Below, piece by piece: positions 16,794 to 25,747 of a stretch of DNA of 64,000 nucleotides. The translations under genes and the position numbers were made by a program. Each line of letters opens with the position of its first letter. Position 1 is the first letter of the stretch. Under the pieces are notes generated by a model. The model was not told the DNA's origin and ran no database searches. It saw only the letters and a list, made by a program, of their open reading frames with translations. Source of the DNA: Chryseobacterium rhizoplanae (GTDB lineage Bacteria > Bacteroidota > Bacteroidia > Flavobacteriales > Weeksellaceae); assembly GCF_900182655.1 (NCBI RefSeq), contig NZ_FXTC01000004.1:124001-188000 (forward strand), given 5' to 3'.

Positions 16794-18101
16794 ATGGCAG
16801 AATACAAATTATTGCTTCCTTCCATGGGAGAAGGTGTTATGGAAGCGACAATTATCACTTGGTTATTCAATGAAGGTGATAACGTAAAGGAGGATGACTC
16901 CGTAGTAGAAATTGCAACAGATAAAGTAGATTCAGACGTTCCGACACCAGTTTCGGGGAAAATCGTGAAAATTTTAAAGCAAAAAGATGAAGTTGCAAAA
17001 GTAGGCGAAGCCATTGCTATTTTAGAAATTGAAGGAGAAGGCGCAGCTTCAGAAGAAGTAAAAGCTGAAACTCCGGCGGCTACTCCGGATGCTGACACTT
17101 TAAAAGCGATTGAAGAGCCTTTACAAGCAACAATTGCTTCAAACGTAGAATTCTCAGGAGACCTTTATTTATCTCCACTTGTAAAATCTATTGCACAACA
17201 GGAAAACATTTCTGAAACTGAACTGAAATCTATCAAAGGAAGCGGTTTGGAAGGAAGAATTACAAAAGAAGATATATTAGCATATGTTGCTAACAGAGGA
17301 AACCAGCCAGTTCAGCAGGCGGCTCCGGTACAGGCAGCATCCACTCCGAAACCAGCAGCAACTGCTCCGGCAGCTACGGTTCCGGTAAGTGCAGGTGATG
17401 AGATCATTCCTATGGACAGAATGAGAAAGATCATCGCTGAAAACATGGTAAAAGCAAAACAAATTGCTCCACACGTTACTTCTTTCATCGAAACAGACGT
17501 TACCAACGTTGTAAAATGGAGAAATAAAAACAAAGCCGTATTTGAAAAACGCGAAGGTGAGAAACTGACTTTCATGCCGATTTTCGTAAAGGCTGTAGTG
17601 AAAGCAATCCAGGATTTCCCAATGATCAATGTTTCTATCAATGGTGAAAACATTATCAAAAAGAAAAACATCAACATCGGTATGGCTACGGCCCTTCCGG
17701 ACGGAAATCTTATTGTTCCAGTTATCAAGAATGCTGATCAGCTATCACTTTCAGGTCTTGCAAAAGCAATCAATGACCTGGCTTACAGAGCAAGAAACAA
17801 GAAATTAAGACCTGAAGATACTCAGGGTGCAACTTATACTATTTCTAACGTAGGAAGCTTTGGAAACCTTATGGGAACTCCTATTATTCCTCAGCCTCAG
17901 GTAGCTATTTTAGCAATCGGAGCTATCGTTAAAAAGCCTGCAGTTCTTGAAACAGCTGATGGTGATGTAATTGCCATCAGAAACTTAATGTTCATGTCTC
18001 ACTCTTATGACCACAGAGTAGTAGACGGTTCTCTAGGTGGAATGATGCTGAAGCACGTTCACGACTATCTTGAAAACTGGGATCTGAACACAGAAATATA
18101 A
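16794..18101 (+). CDS. 2-oxoacid dehydrogenase complex E2 (dihydrolipoamide acyltransferase)
   Basis: A 435-residue E2 subunit. The N-terminal lipoyl domain carries the attachment lysine K44 in EIATDKVDSDVP. A linker rich in A/P/Q separates it from the E3-binding domain (about 122-165, LYLSPLVKSIAQQ... GRITKEDILAYV), and the catalytic domain ends with the active-site block HSYDHRVVDGSLGG (HxxxDG). The sequence differs from sucB in this window and, in Bacteroidota, this type is usually the branched-chain 2-oxoacid dehydrogenase E2, with E1 encoded elsewhere. The exact substrate (branched-chain or pyruvate) cannot be decided here. Confidence 0.9.
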   Translation: MAEYKLLLPSMGEGVMEATIITWLFNEGDNVKEDDSVVEIATDKVDSDVPTPVSGKIVKILKQKDEVAKVGEAIAILEIEGEGAASEEVKAETPAATPDADTLKAIEEPLQATIASNVEFSGDLYLSPLVKSIAQQENISETELKSIKGSGLEGRITKEDILAYVANRGNQPVQQAAPVQAASTPKPAATAPAATVPVSAGDEIIPMDRMRKIIAENMVKAKQIAPHVTSFIETDVTNVVKWRNKNKAVFEKREGEKLTFMPIFVKAVVKAIQDFPMINVSINGENIIKKKNINIGMATALPDGNLIVPVIKNADQLSLSGLAKAINDLAYRARNKKLRPEDTQGATYTISNVGSFGNLMGTPIIPQPQVAILAIGAIVKKPAVLETADGDVIAIRNLMFMSHSYDHRVVDGSLGGMMLKHVHDYLENWDLNTEI

Positions 18102-18147
18102 ATAATGAGTAATCAGCAATAGGTAATTTTTGCTGATTTTAAATATT

Positions 18148-18173
18148 AAACCTTCGATTTTAATCGGAGGTTT
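18148..18173 (+). terminator. Terminator of the E2 gene
   Basis: Arms AAACCTTCGAT (18148-18158) and ATCGGAGGTTT (18163-18173) pair with one G-U, followed by a T-run. It lies about 47 bases after the E2 stop. Confidence 0.85.
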
Positions 18174-18364
18174 TTTTGTTTTTAGCAGTTAAACTTAATA
18201 AAATATCAAAAGATTAAACAACACAAAACAAAAATTACAAATATTCAAACGAAAGCGTTTTTATTTATTAAATCATCAATAAAACAATCGAAATCCTACA
18301 TTATCACAACCCACTTGGAAATTAGATTTATTAGCATTATTTTTAAACAAATAAATATTCAATA

Positions 18365-18988
18365 ATGGATCTGGATTACAGAAAGTATGACATGACAAAA
18401 TTTTCTGCCTTCACTGAGCAGGATGAAAAGCTCATTACTGAAGTTTACGATCAGCTTTCTATAGATTATGATATTTCAGTGATTGATATTGAAGACTCTC
18501 CTTATGAGCAATTCAGCTCACATGATATATATCCACTATTCATCCCTCAGATCTGTTACTGGGTAAAAGACAGAAATAGCAACAGTTCATTCTACCTTTT
18601 TATTGTCAGCAAAGTTGGGATTACGTCAAGAGGAGGTCGTTTAGGTCGTAAATTTGACACCATTCAACTTTGGGGATTAAAAAAACTTGAAGAAGATTTT
18701 GGATATATTTCCATTAACAAGAAAAGATTAATGGATAAGATTGCAGGAATCTTCAGTAGTTTTAATATCAATTTTAAAAATCATGATTTTAAAGATTTCT
18801 ATGTTTTAGGAAGTGATCAATTTAAAGCCATGAATTTTTTAACTCCGAAGAGAAAAGAAACAATAAAAGCCTTTCCAAATGAAAATTTTAAACTTGAAGT
18901 GAGAAATAATATACTGAGCTTTGGTGTACCTGACATCCTTACCATGGAAAGCACTAAAATAATCTCAAAGTTTTTAAACGAAATATAA
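18365..18988 (+). CDS. Hypothetical protein, 207 residues
   Basis: I do not recognise the family. The protein has no signal peptide or membrane segment and appears soluble. It is acidic near the N-terminus (DIEDSPYEQF) with aromatic, hydrophobic strands in the middle (FYLFIVSKVGI, FDTIQLWGLKKL). A GGRLGRKFDT turn is notable. The start ATG at 18365 is 18 residues before an EQDEKL stretch. It is separate from both neighbours, with its own upstream gap of 260 bases that holds AT-rich sequence. Codon and base use look ordinary for this genome. Confidence 0.6.
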   Translation: MDLDYRKYDMTKFSAFTEQDEKLITEVYDQLSIDYDISVIDIEDSPYEQFSSHDIYPLFIPQICYWVKDRNSNSSFYLFIVSKVGITSRGGRLGRKFDTIQLWGLKKLEEDFGYISINKKRLMDKIAGIFSSFNINFKNHDFKDFYVLGSDQFKAMNFLTPKRKETIKAFPNENFKLEVRNNILSFGVPDILTMESTKIISKFLNEI

Positions 18989-19030
18989 AATCTGTAAAAT
19001 TTATCTACTTTTACACCTCTAAATTAACAA

Positions 19031-20383
19031 ATGCTGAAAATTTTCATCCTGATACGGAAATCCATCAAAAATTCCTTTGACAACATCCGGAACGAACAAC
19101 TAAAGTACAATCTTCTTCAGGCCATTCCTTTTTGGATAGGATCCGTTATTACAGGTTTTTTTGCCGTAATGTATGCACAGGTATTTGCCTGGGGTGAACA
19201 TCTCATGAATTTTATCTTTGACTGGCATGCATGGATGATTTTCATTATTGCTCCTATAGGATTTGTACTTTCCTGGTGGCTGGTGAAAGAATTTGCCCCC
19301 AATGCCAAAGGGAGCGGTATTCCACAGGTAATGGCCGCAGTAGAGCTCGCCAATCCGAAAGAACACCGGAAGATCAGAAATCTTCTGAGCATTAAAATCA
19401 TTTTTTTCAAAATTCTGTCTTCAGTCATTCTGGTCATCGGAGGAGGTGCGGTAGGACGTGAAGGACCTACGATTCAGATTGCCGGCTCTGTTTTCAGAAA
19501 AGTCAACGAGTATCTTCCTGAATGGTGGCCAAAGATTTCCAAGAAAAACATGATTATGACAGGAGCCGCAGCCGGGCTTGCCGCAGCTTTCAACACTCCG
19601 CTGGGAGGAATTGTTTTCGCTGTTGAGGAACTTTCAAAAACCCATATCAATTATTTTAAAACCGCTCTATTTACGGCTGTCATTATTGCAGGTTTAACGG
19701 CCCAGACTTTAGCCGGATCTTATTTATACCTGGGATATCCGAAGACCAATGATGTTTCATTAATGGTAATGTTTCCCATTGTACTTGTTGCTGCAGTGGC
19801 GGGTATTCTTGCAAGCCAACTTTCTGTTGCCATGCTTAAAATCAACAGCTGGAAAAAAAACAAACTAAAAACGGATAAGGCTAATGTAATATTCCTGGTT
19901 ATTTGTGCTTTAATTATTGCTTCAATCGCTTATTTCATCAACAGGGAAATTCTTGGTTCTGGGAAAGAGATTATGGAGCGTGTTCTTTTTACAAAGGATA
20001 AACATGAAGATTGGTACGTTCCGGTTCTAAGAATGCTTGGCCCTGCCCTTTCTTTTACTTCTGGTGGCGCGGGTGGAATTTTTGCCCCTGCTCTCACTGC
20101 CGGGGCGAGCATAGGTTCTGTTATTTCAGGTGCCATTCATTTACCCCCGAACGAAACCAATGTTGTTGTTCTGGCCGGAATGGTGGCTTTTCTCACAGGA
20201 ATTACCCGTGCTCCGTTTACTTCAGCAATTATTGTTTTGGAGATGACAGACAGACATTCCTTGATTTTCCATCTGATGCTGGCAGGAATGGTTTCTTCTA
20301 TTGCCTCTATTTTAGTAAGCAGACATTCCTTGTATGATGTATTGAAGGTGAATTTTCTGACAGAATTAAGGCAAAAAGATTAG
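19031..20383 (+). CDS. ClC-type chloride channel or Cl-/H+ antiporter
   Basis: A 450-residue integral membrane protein with ten or more hydrophobic helices. The three ClC selectivity-filter motifs are present: GSGIP (residues 94-98), GREGP (142-146, with the gating glutamate E144) and GGIFAPALTAGAS near residue 345. The retained E144 is typical of exchangers but also found in channels. Some family members carry CBS domains, but this one ends after the membrane part (about 445 residues). A TACTTTTA sequence near 19007 may be a -7 box. Role: chloride or proton balance. Confidence 0.93.
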   Translation: MLKIFILIRKSIKNSFDNIRNEQLKYNLLQAIPFWIGSVITGFFAVMYAQVFAWGEHLMNFIFDWHAWMIFIIAPIGFVLSWWLVKEFAPNAKGSGIPQVMAAVELANPKEHRKIRNLLSIKIIFFKILSSVILVIGGGAVGREGPTIQIAGSVFRKVNEYLPEWWPKISKKNMIMTGAAAGLAAAFNTPLGGIVFAVEELSKTHINYFKTALFTAVIIAGLTAQTLAGSYLYLGYPKTNDVSLMVMFPIVLVAAVAGILASQLSVAMLKINSWKKNKLKTDKANVIFLVICALIIASIAYFINREILGSGKEIMERVLFTKDKHEDWYVPVLRMLGPALSFTSGGAGGIFAPALTAGASIGSVISGAIHLPPNETNVVVLAGMVAFLTGITRAPFTSAIIVLEMTDRHSLIFHLMLAGMVSSIASILVSRHSLYDVLKVNFLTELRQKD

Positions 20384-20523
20384 TCCCAAATTGTCTGTTG
20401 AAAGTTGATCGCTTGTTAAAATTCAGTATTGAAAATAGTTTTTAAGTTATAAACATTAAACAACACCCAAAATATAAAACTTGAAACCCCAGACCATCAA
20501 TAATCAACTATTTCATGAATCCT

Positions 20524-20555
20524 CTTGCATATAAGAAATATATTCTCTACTTTTG
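20524..20555 (+). promoter_or_regulatory. Promoter of rpsF operon
   Basis: CTTG at 20524-20527, exactly 20 bases, then TACTTTTG at 20548-20555, 34 bases before rpsF. A near-perfect Bacteroidota consensus promoter. Confidence 0.75.
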
Positions 20556-20589
20556 CACCTCGAAATAATTAACAAATTCATTTAACATT

Positions 20590-20931
20590 ATGAACAATTA
20601 CGAAACTGTTTTCATTTTAACTCCCGTTCTATCTGAGGCACAGGTAGAGGAAGCAGTGAACAAGTATGTAGATCTTATCAAAGAAAAGAACTGCGAAATC
20701 GTTGCTAAAGAAAACTGGGGATTAAAAAAATTAGCTTATCCTATCCAATTGAAAAAGAACGGGTTTTATACTCTAATCGAATTCAAAGGTGAAGGTACTG
20801 TAGTAGCTGATCTAGAATTAGCATTTAAGCGTGACGAAAGAGTAATCCGTTACCTTACTACGAAACTTGACAAACATGCTGTTGAGTATGCTGTAACTAG
20901 AAGAACTAAAGTAAAAGCAGCTAAAGCTTAA
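20590..20931 (+). CDS. rpsF: Ribosomal protein bS6
   Basis: A 113-residue 30S protein. Typical bS6 blocks: [20 protein letters not shown] at the start, [12 protein letters not shown] in the middle and [15 protein letters not shown] near the end. First gene of the rpsF-rpsR-rplI operon, with bS18 as its binding partner on the ribosome. Confidence 0.98.
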   Translation: MNNYETVFILTPVLSEAQVEEAVNKYVDLIKEKNCEIVAKENWGLKKLAYPIQLKKNGFYTLIEFKGEGTVVADLELAFKRDERVIRYLTTKLDKHAVEYAVTRRTKVKAAKA

Positions 20932-20963
20932 TTATTAACCCTATTTTTTAAAAAAGACAAGAC

Positions 20964-21266
20964 ATGGCAATAGATGAAATGGCTAAACAAGCCTCAGCTG
21001 GAGGAGAATCAGAAGTAAAATTCCTTACTCCGCTTGATATCAATACAAAATCTGAAAAGAAATATTGTAGATTCAAAAAATACGGAATTAAGCACGTTGA
21101 TTACAAAGATGCTGATTTCTTATTACAATTTGTAAACGAGCAAGGTAAAATCTTACCAAGAAGATACACTGGAACTTCTTTAAAATACCAAAGAAAAGTT
21201 TCTGCTGCTATCAAAAGAGCAAGACACCTTGCATTACTACCATACGTAGCTGACTTATTGAAATAA
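20964..21266 (+). CDS. rpsR: Ribosomal protein bS18
   Basis: A 100-residue 30S protein. The core is typical ([18 protein letters not shown], then [18 protein letters not shown] and [15 protein letters not shown]). It has a longer N-terminal extension than the 75-residue E. coli protein, a feature common in flavobacteria. Lies 32 bases after rpsF. Confidence 0.98.
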   Translation: MAIDEMAKQASAGGESEVKFLTPLDINTKSEKKYCRFKKYGIKHVDYKDADFLLQFVNEQGKILPRRYTGTSLKYQRKVSAAIKRARHLALLPYVADLLK

Positions 21267-21280
21267 GACAAAAAATAAAT

Positions 21281-21306
21281 AAAAGAAGAGAGCAATCTCT
21301 TCTTTT
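21281..21306 (+). terminator. Hairpin between rpsR and rplI (attenuator-like)
   Basis: Arms AAAAGAAGAGA (21281-21291) and TCTCTTCTTTT (21296-21306) form a perfect 11-bp stem with a GCAA tetraloop, ending in a T-rich tract. It lies inside the operon, 14 bases after the rpsR stop, so it may cut or slow transcription into rplI rather than end the operon. Confidence 0.65.
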
Positions 21307-21376
21307 GTTGCTGAATAAATAATTAATTCTAACTTGATTTTAGAACACTCTAAAATCTTAAAAAAGGACAACAACA

Positions 21377-21880
21377 ATGGATATCATCCTAAAACAAGAT
21401 GTAGAAAACTTAGGACTTGAGTTTGATACAGTAAGCGTAAAGCCAGGTTATGCTAGAAACTTCTTAATTCCTCAAGGAATTGCTCTTTTAGCTACTCCTA
21501 AAAACAAAGCAGCTCTAGAAGCTACTTTAGAAGCTAGAAAAGAAGAAGAAGCTAAATTAATCGCTGCTGCTAACGCTGTAGTAGATCAATTGAAGAAAAC
21601 TTCTATCACTATCCCTGCAAAAGTAGGTTCTGGTGATAAATTATTCGGATCTATCAACAATGCAGATCTTTCTGCTGCTCTTGCTAAAGCTGGAGTTTCT
21701 GTAGAGAAGAAATACATCAAAATCCCAGGGAACACTATTAAGAGAACTGGTAAAGTAACAGCAAACATCAGATTACACAGAAACGTTGAGTACAATTTCG
21801 AATTCGATATTGTATCTGACGCTCCAGTTGTAGCTGCTCCTGCTGCTAAAAAGGAAGAAGTTAAATCTGAAGAAGCTTAA
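21377..21880 (+). CDS. rplI: Ribosomal protein bL9
   Basis: A 167-residue 50S protein. The N-terminal domain starts MDIILKQDVENLGLEFDTVSVKPGYARNFLIPQG, the strongly conserved bL9 signature, followed by a long helix and the C-terminal domain. An alanine/lysine/glutamate-rich tail (APAAKKEEVKSEEA) extends beyond the 149 residues of E. coli bL9. Last gene of the rpsF operon. Confidence 0.97.
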   Translation: MDIILKQDVENLGLEFDTVSVKPGYARNFLIPQGIALLATPKNKAALEATLEARKEEEAKLIAAANAVVDQLKKTSITIPAKVGSGDKLFGSINNADLSAALAKAGVSVEKKYIKIPGNTIKRTGKVTANIRLHRNVEYNFEFDIVSDAPVVAAPAAKKEEVKSEEA

Positions 21881-21915
21881 TCTTAATTTAAGCAACTGAG
21901 ATTTTCTCACCATAC

Positions 21916-21943
21916 AAACCACTTCATTTATTTGAAGTGGTTT
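21916..21943 (+). terminator. Terminator of rplI
   Basis: Arms AAACCACTTCA (21916-21926) and TGAAGTGGTTT (21933-21943) form an 11-bp stem followed by TTT. Confidence 0.9.
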
Positions 21944-21955
21944 TTTATTGAACTA

Positions 21956-22000
21956 CCCCGTCTTTTTGCTTTGCAAAAATCCACCCCTTCAGGGAAGGGG
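21956..22000. repeat. Intergenic repeat element with two adjacent inverted repeats
   Basis: Two tandem inverted repeats: TTTTTGC (21963-21969)/GCAAAAA (21973-21979), then CCCCTTC (21984-21990)/GAAGGGG (21994-22000), preceded by CCCCG. From general knowledge, similar CCCCGTC...CCCCTTC modules are common between genes in flavobacteria. Whether it has a function is unknown. Confidence 0.5.
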
Positions 22001-22081
22001 AATATAGGAAATATTAATTGTTATTACGCGTTAAATTAGCTTTTTAACAACCTTATACGTAAGAACAGGTAAGAATCTTTA

Positions 22082-22140
22082 TCCCGCATTATAAAACCCG
22101 TTACCTCGTAACACGCGCCCCGAATCTCAAACCCTCAAAC
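22082..22140. repeat. Remnant of a word-type intergenic repeat
   Basis: CCCGTTACCTCGTAACACG followed by CCCGAATCTCAAACCCTCAAAC. The phrases resemble those in the gap 57665-57845 (TACGGGTTGCGGGG..., GAAACTCGTATTAA). It sits between two terminators/genes and has no reading frame. Confidence 0.4.
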
Positions 22141-22152
22141 AACTTTCACTCA

Positions 22153-22956
22153 CTACTTATCCCCTCTCAGTTTCTGCTGATATTCCGTAGGAGCAATTCC
22201 AATTACTTTTTTGAAAATATTACTGAAAGATGACAGGCTATTGTACCCTACCATCATCGCTATCTCATACATATTGTATTTTCCTTCCAGCATCAGTTCA
22301 AGGGAACGGGTAATCCGTAATGCGCGTAGAAAACGGATGTAATTCATGCCCAGAATCTCTTTAAATTTCCTCGAAAGGGTTCTGGTACTCATCCCGAATT
22401 CTTTTGCCGTAGATTCGATAGTAAGAGGCTTCTCAAGATTCGCATGAATGTATCTTGCAATCTTCAGCAAGGTTTCATCTTTTGGGAAAGGATGCTGTAT
22501 CGGGAATGCCAGATGTTTATTCTTTTTTTCCTGTAAAACTCCTTTAAGAGCTTTGAGAAAATAATATTTAGAGCCATCATTTTTTGTAATTTTCCCATCC
22601 CAGTCTTTAGTGTGAAAAATCATCTCCCGAAGCAAGTTATTGACGGAATAAATATTAATTTCATCAAAAAAGCCATTTTCATTTTCTTCTTTTTTAAAAT
22701 AAAAGTTATATAAATCAACTTTCGGACTGGTAGAAAAAATGTAGTGAGGTGTTCCGGCCGGAATCCACATGAAGCATCTTGCAGGGAGATACCAATGTTT
22801 CTGATCGGTAAAAACATGCACAATGCCTCCTTCTGCATAGACTAGTTGCGCAGAACTGTGATAATGAATTTCTGTGGTCACATTTCCTGTGAGGACGTGA
22901 TAGACGTAAAACTCAGCGTCTTCCTCTTCTACTGCTTCAAAATGGCTGTCATTCAT
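22153..22956 (-). CDS. AraC-family transcriptional regulator
   Basis: A 267-residue regulator. The N-terminal half has a cupin-like sensor pattern (HYHSSAQLVYAEGG... HVFTDQKHWYLPARCFMWIPAGTPHYI), and residues about 160-262 form the two helix-turn-helix motifs of the AraC/XylS family (ESTAKEFGMSTRTLSRKFKE, then MVGYNSLSSFSNIFKKVIG). It faces away from the TolC-HlyD-MFS genes across 136 bases and is the likely regulator of that set. The inducer is unknown. Confidence 0.9.
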   Translation of the reverse strand: MNDSHFEAVEEEDAEFYVYHVLTGNVTTEIHYHSSAQLVYAEGGIVHVFTDQKHWYLPARCFMWIPAGTPHYIFSTSPKVDLYNFYFKKEENENGFFDEINIYSVNNLLREMIFHTKDWDGKITKNDGSKYYFLKALKGVLQEKKNKHLAFPIQHPFPKDETLLKIARYIHANLEKPLTIESTAKEFGMSTRTLSRKFKEILGMNYIRFLRALRITRSLELMLEGKYNMYEIAMMVGYNSLSSFSNIFKKVIGIAPTEYQQKLRGDK

Positions 22957-23043
22957 GAAATAAAGATAAGAAGAATTTTCAAATTGGCGTAAATGAGCAA
23001 ATCTTTTTCTGTTTTCACAAATCAGGTACTATGCCTGTCGTCG

Positions 23044-23051
23044 TAACTTTG
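23044..23051 (+). promoter_or_regulatory. Probable -7 box of the efflux genes
   Basis: TAACTTTG matches TAnnTTTG and lies 41 bases before the TolC-family ATG at 23093. No good -33 match was seen, which would fit a promoter that needs an activator such as the neighbouring AraC protein. Confidence 0.45.
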
Positions 23052-23092
23052 CTGCATCAAAATCATTTTAGCAAAAATCCTTTAATTAATTT

Positions 23093-24427
23093 ATGAATAT
23101 CATATTTAACGCATGCCGGTATCTGTGCATTGCGTTGTGCTTATTATTGAGCAGCTTTTTACATTCACAGATGATCGACTACCAGAATCTAAGCTTACAG
23201 CAAGCCTTAGAGATTGGTTTGAAAAACAATAAAAACATACAGATAAGTCATCTAAAACAGGAAATGTCCGCTACCAAAGAGAAAGATCTCAAAATGGAAA
23301 AGCTTCCGGACATTGAATTTCATACCAGCTATACCCAGGTAACCAATTTGTATCAGCACCAGAATGGCGTATTTAACAAAGCAACAAAGTATGATGCCAT
23401 CAATGGCATGTATGACTTTACCTTATCTGCTTCAATTCCGGTGTACATGGGAGGTAAAATAAAAAATACAGAACAGAAAGCGGCTATTGACACTGAAATT
23501 TCAGCTTTAAGAACACATCTGGATGAGAGACAACTTACTATGGAAATCATTACAGCTTTTCTGCAGATCCATCATTTAAAGGAACAGCAGAGTCTCATTA
23601 ATGATAAAATGAAGGAAGATTCTGTCAACATCAAACAGGTAAAAGCTCTTAAAGCCAATGGTGTTGTAACCGTGAATGAAGTATTAAGAACCTCACTGCA
23701 GCTTTCCAATCATAAAATGAGCTGGACGGAGCTGGATAACGATATTCAGATTGCAGAGCATAAGCTGAAAACAATTCTTTCTCTTCCGGAAGCTCAGGAA
23801 ATGCATGTGAATACGGAAGATCTTATTTCGGACAATGCAGCAATTCCTTATGTTGATGAATTGACTGAAACGGCTTTAAATAAAAATGAATCCGTTGAAA
23901 TCAGCCACAAAAATCTTTCACTGAAAGAGCTGGATCAAAAAATCACCAAAGCGAATTATTTACCCAAAATTACAGCAGGTGGAGAATATTTTCTAAAGTA
24001 TCCGAACATGATGTTTTTTCCTCCTGAACCGTATGCATACCGCTTGGGAATGATAGGGGTAAACCTTACCTATCCTATCGAAAATCTATATAAAAATAAA
24101 TACAAAATGCAGGAAGCACGGGAAAATATAGATCTTGCCAAGCTTCAGATTGAGGAAAATGAAGAAAAAATCAGACACAACGTGTACGAAGCTTACAAAA
24201 AGTTTGAAGAAACAGATCAGAAAGTAAAAATCGCTGAAGAATCGATTAATCAGGCTAAAGAAAACTACCGCATTGTAAGAACAAAATATGCAAACAAACT
24301 AAGCCTTATCACTGAACTGATCGATGCTGACAATACGTATCTGGAGGCAGAATCCAACCTTATTTCCGTAAAAATAAACAGACAACTTAAATATTACCAA
24401 CTCCAATATACGATTGGAAACTTATAA
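23093..24427 (+). CDS. TolC-family outer-membrane efflux protein
   Basis: A 444-residue exported protein. A long, hydrophobic signal peptide (residues about 1-26, ending SSFLHSQ) is followed by two repeated OEP halves with long coiled-coil helices, ending in a LSLITELIDADNTYLEAESNL block typical of the TolC C-terminal half. It forms the trimeric outer-membrane channel of a tripartite pump with the HlyD-type and MFS proteins encoded next. Confidence 0.92.
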   Translation: MNIIFNACRYLCIALCLLLSSFLHSQMIDYQNLSLQQALEIGLKNNKNIQISHLKQEMSATKEKDLKMEKLPDIEFHTSYTQVTNLYQHQNGVFNKATKYDAINGMYDFTLSASIPVYMGGKIKNTEQKAAIDTEISALRTHLDERQLTMEIITAFLQIHHLKEQQSLINDKMKEDSVNIKQVKALKANGVVTVNEVLRTSLQLSNHKMSWTELDNDIQIAEHKLKTILSLPEAQEMHVNTEDLISDNAAIPYVDELTETALNKNESVEISHKNLSLKELDQKITKANYLPKITAGGEYFLKYPNMMFFPPEPYAYRLGMIGVNLTYPIENLYKNKYKMQEARENIDLAKLQIEENEEKIRHNVYEAYKKFEETDQKVKIAEESINQAKENYRIVRTKYANKLSLITELIDADNTYLEAESNLISVKINRQLKYYQLQYTIGNL

Positions 24428-24432
24428 AAACT

Positions 24433-25479
24433 ATGGCACAGAAACAACTGACACAAAAGGAAAAAAGAATCAACAAGTCCATTACTCTACTGGCCTGGAT
24501 CCTGATCATCAGTGGAATTACAGGAATGGTCAGTTTTTATCTTTTTTCAAGAAAGAATGTCACAACCAACGATGCACAGATCGAACAATATATCACGCCT
24601 GTATCCAGCAAGGTTTCAGGGTTTATCAAATCGATAAAGTTTAATGAAAATCAGTTTGTCCATAAAGGGGATACTTTAATTATCATAGACAACAGAGAGT
24701 TCGTGAACCAGGTACAAATGGCAGAAGCCAATCTCCACGCCAATACAGCAACCATCAGCACTATTGAAAGCGGTGTTAATACCAAAGAAAGCGACACAAA
24801 GATCATTGACGCCAAAATTGCTTCTGCAAGAATTGATATCTGGAGAACAGAACAGGATTATAAAAGATATAAAAACTTACTGACCGAAGATGCTGCTACC
24901 GAACAGGAATTTGAGAATGTAAAGGCTTCTTACGAACAGTCAAAAGCCAATCTTCTGGCCTTGGAACAGCAAAAAAATGCAGTAAAAGCCGGCGCCAGTG
25001 AACAGCAGACCAAGGTTGCTCCTGTTAAAAGCCAGATTCAGCAGAGTTCTGCGAGTCTGAATAATGCTAAACTTTATCTTTCTTATACGGTGATTACCGC
25101 TCCTTATGATGGATGGGTCGGAAAAAAGACCATTCAGGAAGGTCAACTGATTAAGGAAGGTCAGGCTTTAGTACAGATCGTCAGCAAAGAAAAATGGATC
25201 ATTGCCAATTACAAAGAAACACAGCTTGGACAGATTGATCAGAACCAGGAAGTCATCATTACTGCAGATGCGTATCCCGATGTGGAATTTAAAGGAAAAA
25301 TACTTTCCGTTTCTCCTGCGTCAGGCTCACAGTTTTCTTTGGTAAAACCAGATAATGCCACCGGAAACTTTGTGAAAATTGAACAGAGATTTCCTGTGAA
25401 AATTATTCTTGACAACAATAAAGACAACGAAAAACTTCTTTCCGGAATGAATGTTCTGGTGAGCGCGAAAAAGATATGA
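24433..25479 (+). CDS. HlyD/EmrA-type membrane fusion protein
   Basis: A 348-residue periplasmic adaptor. One membrane segment at residues about 14-36 anchors it; then a lipoyl-like barrel (NDAQIEQYITPVSSKVSGFIKSI), an alpha-helical hairpin with Q/A/E-rich coiled coil (about 100-200), a second lipoyl half (YTVITAPYDGWVGKKTIQEG) and a beta-barrel segment. This is the EmrA layout. Starts 5 bases after the TolC gene, so the two are cotranscribed. Confidence 0.93.
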   Translation: MAQKQLTQKEKRINKSITLLAWILIISGITGMVSFYLFSRKNVTTNDAQIEQYITPVSSKVSGFIKSIKFNENQFVHKGDTLIIIDNREFVNQVQMAEANLHANTATISTIESGVNTKESDTKIIDAKIASARIDIWRTEQDYKRYKNLLTEDAATEQEFENVKASYEQSKANLLALEQQKNAVKAGASEQQTKVAPVKSQIQQSSASLNNAKLYLSYTVITAPYDGWVGKKTIQEGQLIKEGQALVQIVSKEKWIIANYKETQLGQIDQNQEVIITADAYPDVEFKGKILSVSPASGSQFSLVKPDNATGNFVKIEQRFPVKIILDNNKDNEKLLSGMNVLVSAKKI

Positions 25480-25484
25480 GTTTG

Positions 25485-25575
25485 AGAGTGGGAGTGGTTG
25501 AGAGTATTAGAGTATAAAAATATCTAGTTTTATTATAATTTTCAAATTCTCGCATTTTCAAATTTTCAGATTAAA
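25485..25575. repeat. Word-type repeat between HlyD and MFS genes
   Basis: G-rich words (GAGTTTGAGAGTGGGAGTGG, TTGAGAGTATTAGAGT at about 25485-25515) are followed 30-50 bases later by inverted-sense words (TTCAAATTCTCGCATTTTC at about 25541-25560). No reading frame is seen. The left end directly follows the HlyD stop codon. Confidence 0.4.
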
Positions 25576-25747
25576 TTATTTTTTTAGCGAAAAGACAGGA
25601 CTGCAAAATAGCGAATCTGCAAATTTTTTCTTACGCATATTTGCCATTTTACCTTTTACTTTTACACCTTGCTCTTTTGTCTTTTCGCATTTTTAACTCA
25701 GCACAGCTGGGAAATTTCTTACCTGCCTTTTCAGCATTCTTCGTTTA

